Assembly (NCBI GenBank): GCA_963978905.1
Contig: OZ022258.1
Coordinates: 39,040,782-39,104,781 of the forward strand
From: Trichostrongylus colubriformis
Lineage: Eukaryota; Nematoda; Chromadorea; Rhabditida; Trichostrongylidae
Length of the DNA: 64,000 nt
Direction of reading: 5' to 3'
Part shown: positions 1 through 12,100 of the stretch, one piece after another
How positions within the stretch are numbered: position 1 is the first letter of the stretch
How the letters are laid out: the number at the start of each line of letters is the position of its first letter
Notes under the pieces: model-generated
What the model was told of the DNA's origin: nothing
The model's input: the letters and a program-made list of their open reading frames with translations, nothing else
Databases searched by the model: none
Made by a program: the position numbers and the translations under genes

Positions 1-1839
1 AGAGAACATCGATTTTCAGCGGTGGTCGAAAATATCTCTTGCCGATCTGTTGCCGACCTTGGCGTGACCGCTCGCGAGGCTGCCCCGATTTGAGCCTACT
101 GCTACAGTGTAATCACGTAGTAATGTTTGCGTAGCGGAAAAATAACTGAATCAAAGAAGTGGAAACTCAAGAATGCACACTTGTCAAGAATCACAATGGC
201 GAGAACGTCCTTTTGAACGGGCATCGATTTGTTCACAGTGCACTTACGTGAACGAGAACGCATATTTGCGCGGAGCATTGAACGTTCTTCAAGTGAACAC
301 AAATCATTGCGATGGTGAAACAGCGAGCCAAACAGCCCATAAATAAGGGCCGCCTCTGTCATAAAATTCCTTTCTACCAGCTTTATTAAGGTACGAGAAA
401 ATGAGAACTGGGAGGACCATGAGGACTAGATAGGCGACGTGGTTGCCACCCAAGTGAAATAAACTGCTCAGTTGGCTTATCAATGGGGAACGACGAGATG
501 GGGCAGCGCTCTACACGCACACACACAAACAACTGGCACACCACTGCGAGCGCCATCGATTTTGTAAAATCGCCTGCCACGGTTGCGAGTAAAAATATGT
601 AAACAGCGAAAAATCACGTACAGCCTTTACACTTTCAAGAGGAAGAAGCCGACGACATGAGCAAGAAACGAAGGCCGGCAGGAGTGTGCGGCATTTATCG
701 ACCACTTCGAGGGTGCTTCTCTTTAGGGTTGCTTTCAAGAGTAGCGCTTCCCAAATCCCAATAACTATGCCATTTGACCGGTAGAACTAGAACCCCTAGC
801 CCAGCCATCTCGTTGAAACAGACCTTAAAAGTTCGGTGAGATTTTCACACAAAGACAGGCTTCAAATATCGCCACAAATTGCAAGAGGCTAGAACTAGAA
901 GGGGGAAACTGCACAAAAATTAAGAAGAAAGTAACTAGATGTCGAGTGATGGTGCATGAGAACACAAGCACAACGTCCAAGCAAGGGAAACCCAATGACA
1001 AGGGAGTGCCACCGTGCAAGGAGCTCCCGAAAACAACCGCGACCGCCCATCGACACAGCAGACCACAGAACACCCGCGAATTTTGAATGTTCTAATAAAC
1101 CAAGATCAAAAGTTTCTGGGGCTCCACTTTCCGTTCATTCTCTTTTAGACCTTCATGCTTCGTGCTTAATGTACTTGATTTAAATAGTTTCCCATGACGA
1201 TTATATTAGGTGGCAACTTAATTGCGGCCCACGGCATTTGCTCACAAAAGCCCAGGGTTGCAACTATAATTCTTGCTGATAGCTGCCACTCTCGATAGGT
1301 TTGACCTTTGCCCACATAACCTACCGGTTTCACCTAGGTTTAGTGATTTATTTCTTATTGATGCTTAGCCAATGAGGCACATAAAATTGCAGTTTCGACA
1401 TTCAATTCTCCTGCTGTTAGACATGTATGTGAGTCAAATCTGGAGCTCAGCAAGCTAGAAGGGGAGCGGATTCAAAAATGGTCGTCAATCAGATAATTAC
1501 TTATAATTTTCTAAATTTTCTTTCACGCAGTATGTGATCTCGCTATTGAACCCGTGGGCACACTTTTTGTGAAGCTATTTTCACGAAGTTAGGTTTAGTA
1601 TATCCTTAGCTCGTATGCATTCAGACGAGAAAATCTTTGGCTTTTATTATATTCCTAGGGTAAAAATAAACCATGGAGTGCAACGGCTCGCGACAGGGCG
1701 AAAAAAGAGAGTTCTATGAATATAACGATCATGAGCGATACAGGTGATGGATGGGGCGATGAAAAGTGGCTTGAAATCAAACATCAATGTTCATATGGAC
1801 GTTTGTTGTTAAGGAAAATGGCATGAGAAATGTAAGTGC
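1..1839. other. Gene-free left edge
   Basis: I recognise no gene, RNA or defined transposon here. The open frames are short, lack splice signals in useful positions and resemble no family I know. The sequence is moderately AT-rich and of ordinary complexity. Confidence 0.5.
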
Positions 1840-2168
1840 GCCGGAAGCTGTCCCCATTCCTCTTCCGAAGAGAACCCACCACTAGCCAACAGGGAAAGAA
1901 AAAGGCTTCATTTACATAAGTTGGGAAGAAATCCATCAACAAGCCATTCAGAGTGGGAAAAGTGGGATCGAGTTATCTCTCACTTCGGCACGCGCCAAGC
2001 ATTCAGTTTTCATTCCGAGTCGTATAGAGATCTGGATTGCATCTCGCCGTGACTGCGAAGCTACGCCGAAAGCTGTTGCCCATTCCTCTTTCGAAGAGAA
2101 CCCACCAGTAGCCAACAGGCACGGAAAGAAAAAAGGCTTCGTTTACCTAAGTTGGGAAGAAATGTGCT
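1840..2168. repeat. Pair of ~100-bp direct repeats
   Basis: Two copies lie about 225 bp apart, at roughly 1840-1937 and 2065-2168. Both run from a GCCGRAAGCTGT start through a cattcctct..cgaagagaacccacc core to a ttgggaagaaat end. They differ by small substitutions and a few-base indel. No coding potential is visible. This may be a local duplication or two copies of a short dispersed repeat. Confidence 0.6.
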
Positions 2169-2344
2169 GAGAATAATAAATGACTGTGAAAAGTGTATTC
2201 CCGTTCAGTAGGATGCGGAAAAATTGGAATAACTCATGGCATTACACAGAATAACTCTCACCAAGAAATTTTCGCTGGAAATTCCAAAAAAGGGAATAAA
2301 AAGGCCATAGGGCTCTTCCCACTAGATCGTAAAGGGTCCTGCAC

Positions 2345-2552
2345 CGGGGTGTGTGCAGATATGACAGCGAATCGCTTCGCGGCGCCACCAGTACGACTTG
2401 CGAATCGATTGCTCTTGGGAGCCCGGCAGAGCGCGGCTGTGTCACATCTGCGCTTCTACCCATGCAACACTGCCTCGCTTGAAGGCTGCTATGCCCTGCC
2501 ACTGGCACTTGCAAGCCCCGCGCCGCTCGCCGCGGGCGGCGGCCGCGTCTGA
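2345..2552. mobile_element. Truncated GC-rich MITE, one terminus kept
   Basis: The left end carries the motif GTGTGTGCAGATATGACA followed by a cgaatcgcttcgcggcgcc stretch. The interior (gcccggcagagcgcggctgtgtcacatctgcgc in pieces) matches, in inverted orientation, the element at 19616-19855. The second terminal repeat expected near 2555 is absent, so this copy is truncated. It is non-coding and GC-rich against its surroundings. The termini resemble those of the hAT-like MITEs at 56242 and 63632 (GTGTGTACACTTATGA), suggesting a related family. Confidence 0.6.
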
Positions 2553-3019
2553 CGTACGACGAGACTGTGCGAGATAGGGGCGACATACTAATAGTTGCGC
2601 CCTGAAGCGATTACGCTTGAAATGAAGCGTAGAGCACCGCCATCGCCGTAAGAGACATCCAATACGACGCGCATTGCACGCACTATCAAGTCGCATGGTC
2701 GTCGTCGCGACGCCAATTTTCTGTCCCCATGGCACTCACCATCGATCCTCAGCGTTTATCCATTTGTACCAGAAATGCTCATCTAAGGTTTCGATGTTTC
2801 GAGTTTAAGGTAGGCTAGTTTCAGACCGTGGCGCATTCTGTGTTTACTCACACAACATGCATTTACAATCCACTTCCCGACGTCTGGCAGGGCGTGGCCT
2901 ACAAATTTGGGTGTGTGGCGAGAGTGAGAGTATGTGGCGGGGTGAGAGAGATCGATACACGTTCATACAAGTCCGTAGGCCTCGTCCTGCCAGCCTTCGG
3001 GAAATGTACTGTATGTTAA

Positions 3020-3125
3020 CTACAAGGATGCCGAGTTATGGGCAAAAGCTTCGGTGCCGGACGGGAGTCGAACCTGCACTTCATCCTTTCCGGGGATATG
3101 TGCTAATCCATTACACTACCGACAC
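3020..3125 (-). mobile_element. tRNA-derived SINE, copy 1
   Basis: Read on the minus strand from 3125 this folds as a 73-nt tRNA-like cloverleaf (to 3053). The 7-bp acceptor stem is GTGTCGG/CCGGCAC. The anticodon stem TATCC/GGATG encloses the loop CCGGAAA. Internal Pol III promoter boxes are perfect: A box TAGTGTAATGG and B box GGTTCGACTCC. After the discriminator it continues into a GAAGCTTTTGCCCATAACTC tail that is shared with copy 2, which marks a SINE and not a stand-alone tRNA gene. Base 33 is C instead of the near-universal U, and the T stem has one mismatch, so a working tRNA is unlikely. Confidence 0.75.
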
Positions 3126-3317
3126 CACCTTCACCTTAACTCAACTTTTTGAATGGTATATTTACCATAGCTCATCAGCACTCACACGTATAATGTGTTG
3201 AGCCGGTTGGCCAATATCGGCATCGAACTGTGAAGCTGAAAGCTTTAGTAATGATTTTGATATTTTTAATTTTTGATAACTGCTGTTTATCGCCGCAGCT
3301 CGCGATGCGAAAGTTAC

Positions 3318-3422
3318 TACAGGGATGCTGAGTTATGGGCAAAAGCTTCGGTGCCGGACGGGACTCGAACCCGCACTTCATCCTTTCCGGGGATATGTGC
3401 TAATACATTACACTACCGACTG
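3318..3422 (-). mobile_element. tRNA-derived SINE, copy 2
   Basis: This is a second copy in the same orientation about 297 bp away, with the same tRNA-like body (3422-3350) and the same GAAGCTTTTGCCCATAACTC-type tail. The B box is GGTTCGAGTCC and the T stem GCGGG/CCCGT pairs better than in copy 1. The first two bases of the 5' acceptor strand differ (CAGTCGG), so the cloverleaf is degraded. The D arm (TAATGGATTAG) is most like arginine-type tRNAs, but the parent tRNA cannot be settled by eye. Confidence 0.75.
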
Positions 3423-3559
3423 TTAACTGTTATCATAGAGAAGAGACTGGCAACAATGATCAGGAACATCCTAGCTAATCGAGGGAAGTTACGACAGTCT
3501 GAACAGATCAACTTCGAAAATTATGCAAAAAAAATTTTCCTTGACGCTGTATTCCCATA

Positions 3560-6190
3560 AAGGGAACTATACAGCCAAAAGGAAAAACAAGCTAAAAATT
3601 AATTGGCCTGAGGGAGCTATTATGAAAACCATTCACATCACTTGCAAAGATTGTGCTTTTAGTAAAGTTACAAGCATTTAGAAAGTGGTAGAGAAATGCC
3701 ACGGTTTAATGCGATTGCCATGTCGCCATTGCACTAGCGACGCGGCAATAGCAATAGAGCATACTATCTGATTTCTAATTAAGTTCTGGTCTTCTATCCT
3801 TCTCTATCATCTTCATCCTCTCAGTTTTCTTCGTAGGCTCTTAATTCCTCCGGTGAATCGCTCTGTCTCGGGAGAACATGAAGTGGATGGGGGGGGGGAT
3901 GGAGGCCGCTTCTGAAAGGATAGTATTTTTTTGAAAATTTTCCTTGATGCACGCTTGAACCTGGTTCCACATGGCCCATGTGTCCTCTGTGCTTCCTGGA
4001 CCATTGCCTACCCGAACCATGCTTGACTCAACGTCTCCCTCCCGTTCTTCGAGTAATGTCGAATTTGGTGCGGACACACAAACGAAGCAACACACCAAAC
4101 CCCTGGTTAGAAAGCGATCTGCGACGCCGGCGAGGTGGTCATTTGCAATGTTTCTTCAGTGCGCAGGTAGCTACGACGCACTTCTTTCCTATAACTGGGA
4201 TGCTGCTCATGGAGGCAGCCGCTTTTCCCTTCAAAAATTGTTCCAAGAATAAGAATTTTAAGTAGCTCATATCGGCACCATTGCGAAATAGCAATTCTAG
4301 GATTGACTGAATATCCTACAGACCACCGGAAAGATGCTGCAATGTTCTCTTTTCTCTCGGTGTGGTCTCCGTTTATCTCTTAAAGACACCAGGAGGGGGT
4401 AATTTTGGCTTACTGTAGAACAGACGTAGTGTGGACGAGTTTGAGTGGCCGCCATTGCACTAACTCGCCAATTTGACGCCTTGGCATGGTGCCAAAAGAA
4501 GATGGTTCTATTACGATTTGTTTTTTCCTTTCAGTTTTTACTTTGTTCTTTCTTGTATTGTTTCTAGATGTACTTCTTACTGGTCGGGGGGGGGGGAGAC
4601 GCAAAATTTTCACCCACGTCAAAGCTTCTTTCCCTTCCTAGGTTAGGCTAAAGCAGATGAGACCTATGCTTCAGATGCTTTTTAGTGTGGGAGGAGGGGG
4701 TATCAATTTTAGCCTAAGCCTAGTAAGGGAGAGGAGCTTCGACGTCGACGCAAAGTTGCGTTTCCGCGCGACTTTATTTGACCCTTCTGAGATTTTCAGG
4801 TATAGAGATGCACAATTAAGAAGATCCATAAGTAAACAAGGAAAATGTGTCACTAGAAAACAGTAAAGAGGAAATAATTCAAAAATAAGGTTACATCAGG
4901 CCGAAGACAAGCTTTAAAATGAACGAAGCGTGGCTCGGCCATGGAAGCTTGCAGTTCGGACGGAAGAGCGCCCTGGGGGCAAATAGCGCCTTATGGCGCA
5001 TTTTTCAACGCCGGTTTCGTTACACATTGTATCTACCGAACCCATATGTTTGTTTTCACACGCCATTGTTTTTGTAAACGTTATTCCGCCCTTGCCCCCC
5101 TCCCGGTGCCTTTAACTTCTACCAGCTGTCATGCAGGCTGCAAGAGAGTCCATTTCCCGTTTTCATCACGTAAGATTGCCCTACTCATCTGTTCTCACTG
5201 GTTGAACAGTTTTCACCATGTGTGCTCGCCATGATGTGTCAGTGCAGATGTGCCTTCACATAAGTGGAAATGCAAAGAGGACCTGAAATCTGAAAGGACA
5301 CTTTGGTTTATGGCAGTGCTTGTGCATAGATTCGCCATAATTCCTCAGATTCTGCATCTCGAATGAAATTTGGTGGCTGGACACTTTGTTGATGGGAACG
5401 TATTTCAAATTCCTTGATGCATTTGGTGAAGTGAAGCGGAGCTATGGTCGGGAGTCAAAAACCGCGACAATTAGCTTTTAGCGCGTTTTCTAACGCGGGT
5501 TGGTTACATCGTTTCGTTGAACCACGCGCCTTCACTTGCAGTGAACATGTCCTACTATTTTTGATACACCAGCTACTTCTCCCTTCTACCATCTATTCCG
5601 CTTTCGTAAGAATAAATTCCTCTCCGACTACACAAACTCGTTCTCGTGCATGGAGGGATCACCAATGAGGGGTGTGAAATGCTCTATGAAGACACACCAA
5701 TACGCGCACTGCACCCACCGTCTGTGGAATGCAAAGCGACTATAAAAAGCATAATCGCTTGCGTCTTTCATATATCTGTTTCAAATATGACTGAAATTAA
5801 AAGCAAAGAAGTTTTGCCAAATCTTCTTGGTCATGGGAGGAACTTGAACTCACGGAAAGCAAATAAAATAAACAGTAAGTAGTCAAAAACACTAGTAAAT
5901 GGTAATGTTATTTTACAAGAGGAACGAATCAATAAGTAACAATAAAACAGGCAAAATGAATTTTAAAACTAGAATTATCAAAAAGCTACATATTTCGTGA
6001 GCCACAGATTAGTACAAACAATTAAACAAATAAAAATGAAAAAAATAGTACTTAAAGTATGATCTGTGTATAAGTACATAGCGGTAATAAGCAGAGCAAT
6101 AATGCTAGTGGAGGAATACAACAGCTATTATTTCTCTATAACTTGTCAATCTGTGGTAACCTGGCATTTCTAGTTTTAGTAAGTTCTAGA
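3560..6190. other. Intergenic, no gene recognised
   Basis: No gene could be supported. The stretch holds guanine homopolymers near 3890 and 4587, and two loosely similar segments around 4960-5130 and 5440-5600 (each with an AACGC..GGTT..CGTTACA block) that look like old copies of one repeat. It is the 3' flank of the epoxide hydrolase gene; I saw no convincing minus-strand AATAAA close to that stop codon. Confidence 0.4.
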
Positions 6191-6191
6191 C

Positions 6192-9100
6192 CTACTTTTC
6201 TAAGGATTTTACAAAATCAAGGATGTCAACGGCAAGTGGACGAGGCTTCTCGAAAGCAGCAAAATGACCGACATCAGCCATTTCTGTGTAGTGAGTCAAA
6301 TTGTACATCACCGAAGAGATCTGAAAGGCATACATAAAACAGCTGACAACACCGTTCGGCCGCGTTCACACTTTGCGCACCGACGCCGCTACCGGCAGGA
6401 ACGCGTCAAATTCATGTGCCCGCCGCCGACCAGGGCGGCACTTGTGACGCAAAGTATGAACACGTCCTTCTCCAGTAAAGCCTTTGCCCGCAGTCGACAA
6501 CGTCAGCACTGTGGCTACGCGCTCTGTTTATAATGTTCGAACGAGTCATACTACAGTATGATGATCATGGCAATAACCAGTGCAAATCTCGCCACAAATT
6601 CGCGCGAGCTTTCGCCGAGTATAACCATGATAAATATAAATAACAAGTAACAAATAATGATAAATAAACACAGTAAATAAATAAATATAGAGGGCGCTGC
6701 GATAATTACGCGGGCGCCGGTGTCGTAAAGCATGGAAGCGGCCTTACATGTATATTCAGTCCCTCAAAGGTTCTCCCTCTGTCAAAATACAAAGGCACAT
6801 TCAGCGTACGCGTAAGAGTGCGTAGGAAGCATCTCTCCTGTCCCTTTGAAGGCCGGAGCATAGCGTAAGCGGCAACACGCGATGCAGTATACCCCATGCA
6901 CTGCCCGCTGGCCGTTTTTGCATATTATTGCCATCTACAGCAATCTTCCTCCAGACTGAGTATCGCGAAGACGTCCATCTAACACTGAAATGGACACCAA
7001 CACTCCTAATATAAAGTAATTTAACGGAGAACTCTTCATGTTGGACGGCCCTAGTATGGCTGCTCAAGTACTTAGTTCTCAAACACTATGTAACTTGGAG
7101 TTAGCATGACTGTGAATGAATGTGTGCCAGAAGACTTGGGTTTTTGCTATATACAGTTTTCGGGGAGGGGGGGGGGGGAAGGAACGGAGTGAATCACATT
7201 TTGATCACCCACATCCCCTAGTTTCACTGGGAAATTCACATCTCCTAGCTCAAGAATCTCCTTTGCTTTGCAGCTTCAGTAGCAAGCAACGAGGAAGCAG
7301 AGTGTCTTTCCGGCTGAGTTACATGGGTCGTTCTTTGTCACTAAACTTCGCCTCGTGTCACAATTTGCATCAGCAGCTCGTTTTTCGTTTGACATTTTCT
7401 CTGCTAAATCATGGTTTAGTAATCTCGTCATTCATTGCATGATATATCTAGATCACATTCATTTCATGAATTGCAATTCATGCATACTCCGCGCGCAGAA
7501 GGGTTTCATCTTTTCTCATAGGGTCAAGTTTGAGATGGGCGGCACATGGGAGTAGAAATAAGTAGCAACTAAGCTGATCTCCGCCCACGGTGGATGGTGC
7601 CTGCTCTAGAATACTTTGCCCTCAGACCGAGGAAAGATGGGTCAAGGTCAGCGATGTTTTTGAAAAGCCTGGAAGAGAACCGCGTGCAGTGGGGGAGCGT
7701 ACCCAGAGTTGGCGATCAGACAGAGGCTAAGGAAAAAGATCGGTAGAGATGACTCACGTCCACACTATCTTGAACACATCTGAAGCAAACTGAAACCCGC
7801 CCACAATGGGTGGGGAGTATTATTATTCGGAAATACTGCAAAAATTGCAGTTTGTTACGAGAGTAGTTCAGAAAGCGGAGGAAGAGTGGGAGTGGTCAGT
7901 AGTAGCTGGCGCTGTGGAAGGACGATAGATTTCATCTGTGGACGGAGCTTTCACTATGGTGGGCGGAGCTTGAGCAATGAAATTTGTAATGTAGTTCCAG
8001 AAGTCTGTGGAAACCATGGAAAAAAATTGATAAAAGGAGAGGCGAATAGAAACAGTGTTGAGAACGGAAAAATTCCATCACACATAAGAGGTAGGGAACG
8101 ACTATTGAACCACACCGATAAGTGAACACAACTGCGCGGAGTAAATTCCATAGTTTGTGGAAATTATCGATATCGATCGAAAGTATTGTTTTTTGTGTAG
8201 AGGACTGAAAATGAATGGTGGACCACTAATGTGGCTAATGCGATGCTACATACGTGGTAATTACGTGAAACAACGGGCTATCGATATCGGTGCAAATTAT
8301 CGGTTCTTGAGTAGAGGACCGAAAATGGCAATCGTAAGTGATGCTACACAGGTGAAATTCCGTAGAGTCATGTGGGAGGTTTTACTTCAATGCCAATGTG
8401 CACTGAGGAAAGTCCGTGAAAAGGCAATCCGATCGACCTACTGACTCCTATCGTTTAGTGCGCGCAGTAGCGTGCGCCTATGACATACTGTTGGGTTGAG
8501 GAATAAGTCCCCGCGGTTTTTTTCAACCCCATTTTTCACATTGTTCCCTCCCTCTTTCGACGAAGCTTGTATATGTCTTCGATAGAACTTTTTCGCTTGT
8601 ATCTGTTTTTCGATTCCTTCGACCACCTAATATTTATGAGGTTTGGAAGTGAAAATAGCAGAAGGCAAAAAATTGGCACTTGCGCACCTCATCTTTCTCG
8701 TCTGCCATTGAGGTAAAAAAATGTATGTGTATATGTTTCGATAGAGCTTTTTCAGCTCTACAGGATAATACTACTTTTTAATCAAATCGCTCAACTTTTT
8801 GGTGTTTTTAAGACTCACAAATGCAATACTCGCAAAAGTGTGCTCTTTCGTTATCTCCTCTTCCTCGCCTACCATCGAGATTGAAGAGAATATTCAGGTA
8901 TGCATTCGATAGAGCTTTTTTTGCTCTACAAGACGATACCTTTCTCCTTTTGTAGTCTCTCATATTTTAGCATTTAGGAATAAATCTTTACCTTTTTTTC
9001 AACTCAAAATTGCGTAATGAAAATAAATTTTTTTGGCAAACTGCTTTGTACCATTCGATAGAGCTCTCTTCGCTCTACAAGATATTGTTTACGGTTTTTG

Positions 9101-12100
9101 CTCGCATTAATTTTGCTATTTTTTAGAACATTTTAAAGTCGACGAAATCGAGCATGTTCGACTAGATGTGTCGAAAATGCTCGATTTCGTCGACATTTAA
9201 ATGATCTAAAAAATGTCAAAAATTTATTCGAAGAAAAACCGTAAACAATGTCTTGTAGAGCGAAGAGAGCTCTATCGAATGGTACAAAGCAGTTTGCCAA
9301 AAAAATTTATTTTCATTACGCAATTTTGAGTTGAAAAAAAGGTAAAGATTTATTCCTAAATGCTAAAATATGAGAGACTACAAAAGGAGAAAGGTATCGT
9401 CTTGTAGAGCAAAAAAAGCTCTATCGAATGCATACCTGAATATTCTCTTCAATCTCGATGGTAGGCGAGGAAGAGGAGATAACGAAAGAGCACACTTTTG
9501 CGAGTATTGCATTTGTGAGTCTTAAAAACACCAAAAAGTTGAGCGATTTGATTAAAAAGTAGTATTATCCTGTAGAGCTGAAAAAGCTCTATCGAAACAT
9601 ATACACATACATTTTTTTACCTCAAGAGAGCTCTATCGAATGATACAAAGCAATTGGCCAAAAAAATTATTTTCGTTACGCAATTTTGAATTGAAGAAAA
9701 GGTGGAAACTTATTCTTACATGCTAAAATATGACAGGATTTAAAAGATGGGTGGTACCTTCTTGTAGAGCAAAAAAAAGCTCTATCGAAACATATACACA
9801 CACATTTTTTTTACCTCGATGGCAGACGAGAAAGATGAGGTGCGCAAGTGCCAATGTTTTGCCTTCAGATATTTTCACTTCCAAACCTCATAAATATTAG
9901 GTGGTCGAAGGAATCAAAAAACAGATACAAGCATTTTGTAGAGCAGAAAAAGTTCTATCGAAGACTTATATAAGCTTCGTCGAAAGAGGGAGGGAACATT
10001 GTGAAAAATGGGGTTGAAAAAAACCGCGGGGACTTATTCCTCAACCCAATATAACGCGGGATGCTTTCTACAAATGACGATCCAGCTAGCCAATCCATCG
10101 GGCATAAGAGGAAGTTGTTTTCAGTTACGACACTGTTTTATAAATAATCAGTCAAAGCATTCAAAGTTACCTCCGGTGGCGTTCTGTCAAACATCTCGTT
10201 CAGTCCAGAGAAGTGTGCAGTTGGAACTGCCAAATACTGCCTAAACAAAGAGCTAGCAAATGAGCCGATTTCATTAACACTTAGTCATTCTGAGAACGGC
10301 AGTAAAGAAGGAGCAAAAGTGCTCCCCTGCCAGAATTCTGCGGCAGGTCAAGGAAAATTTACCTTGTACTTTGCTATTCTGCGAGAATCTATAAAAAAAA
10401 AATTGTAAACAACGTACTTTTGCAGTGCATTGTTCCGATAATCCAGGAGAAACTCGCGGTAGAAACGCTGCGAAGAAACTATGTTCCCATTCAGCCAGTA
10501 GATCATCACAATTGTCAATAGTTCATCTCGTGTGAACTTCCTGAACATTTAAATATCTTTGGAAATTAGTCAGATACTTTAATCAATAAAAAATGACTAA
10601 GAGTACGTTGCTTACTTGGTCAAGCCTCCATCCCGTAGAGATCTGTGGTCTAACTTAGTCCAAGTAGAGAACTTTTCCAAAATATACGCTGCCAGCCCAA
10701 TTGGAGAGTCGTTTAGCGCAGTTCCTATAAGATATCGTTACGATAAAAGGAAGTCAGCACTGGTGACGATGCAAAAAAAAAACTCCCTTTGCATCCTTGT
10801 GAACGATGCTAACGTCCAACAATCAAGACCATAACCCACCTTATGGCCTTCCGAGTAATGAAAACAACGTTTTCGAGCTTGTGCTATCTACATTCAAATT
10901 GCTCCAAGGCACTGCGAGGGCTAGTTGGGTATTCTATAGAGTTGCTGATTCAGGAGACTAGGCGATTAGTTGAAAAGAAATATTGACTCGGGGATAAGGC
11001 CGCTTTCATACTTTGCGCACCGACGCCGTCACCTGCGTCGATTTGAAGCCGTCACCGCCGGTAACGGCGTCAAACTCACGCAACCATTTGCCCGCCGCAG
11101 ATGACGGCGTCCATAGATAATGCGCAGCGCTTGCTAAATTCTTGACCCAATCACACTACAGTATGGTGTTGTGGCCACTTTGAATCTTGGCGCGAGGCCA
11201 ATATGGTTTTTCAATATGGGCTTTCATACTTTGCGCACCAATATGGGCTTTCATACTTTGCGCACCAACGCCGTCGCCGGCGGCGACGGCGTTGGTGCGC
11301 AAAGTATGAAAGCGGCCTAAGGGCAACCAGGCGATGAATCATGTGAGGAGTATGTCGAAATCGATGTGTTGTAGGACTTCCAAGTGATTTAGAATTATCT
11401 TACTCGGTGCACTCTTCGGTATCGTTTGATCTTAACCCCCCGTGGTTTGATTGTGCATGTGGGTCGTTTGACCAATGATTTGACCAGGCTTCCAGGGTAC
11501 ATAAACCCGCCATTTTTCTACTACTCGGTGCAGTTCGTTCTACTAATTAACGACTTCTCCATCGCCTCGCTCTCCGGCACTCCACAGCAATATGTATCCT
11601 TATTTTTCGTGTCTGGTATACATGCATATACATCGATACAGAGCGAGAAGCAGCTTATGTTCAAAACAATGAGCGCCACAAAAGGTACGACATGGACTTA
11701 ATTACAAGTCTAGTATGATGGCTTGAATGCCTTTCGCAGAATAGCACTTCACAAACCGGCTAGGCCTCAGTGGTCGCAACGCCGTAGTATCTCAGTTACG
11801 AAAGCTATGTATATATTGGGTCATTCCATAAGTAAAGCCATTTTTTCGAGGGAAGATTTCTGTAAGGCCGCTTTCATACTTTGCGCACCGACGCCGTCAC
11901 CTGCGTCGACTTGAAGCCGTCACCGCCGGTAACGGCGTCAAACTCACGCAACCATTTGTCCGCCGCAGGAGACGGCGTCCATAGATAATGCGGACCCAAT
12001 CACACTACAGTATGGTGATTGTGGCCGATTCGAATTTCGGCGCTGTGCTAATACACGAAGCGGCCACGATCACCTTATTGGCATAGCGCCAAGATTCGAA

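Noticed and set aside
3053..3125. Functional tRNA gene
   Set aside because: The cloverleaf is plausible and Pol III boxes are perfect, but U33 is replaced by C, a T-stem mismatch is present, and the flanking tail is shared with a second copy, so SINE is the better call.
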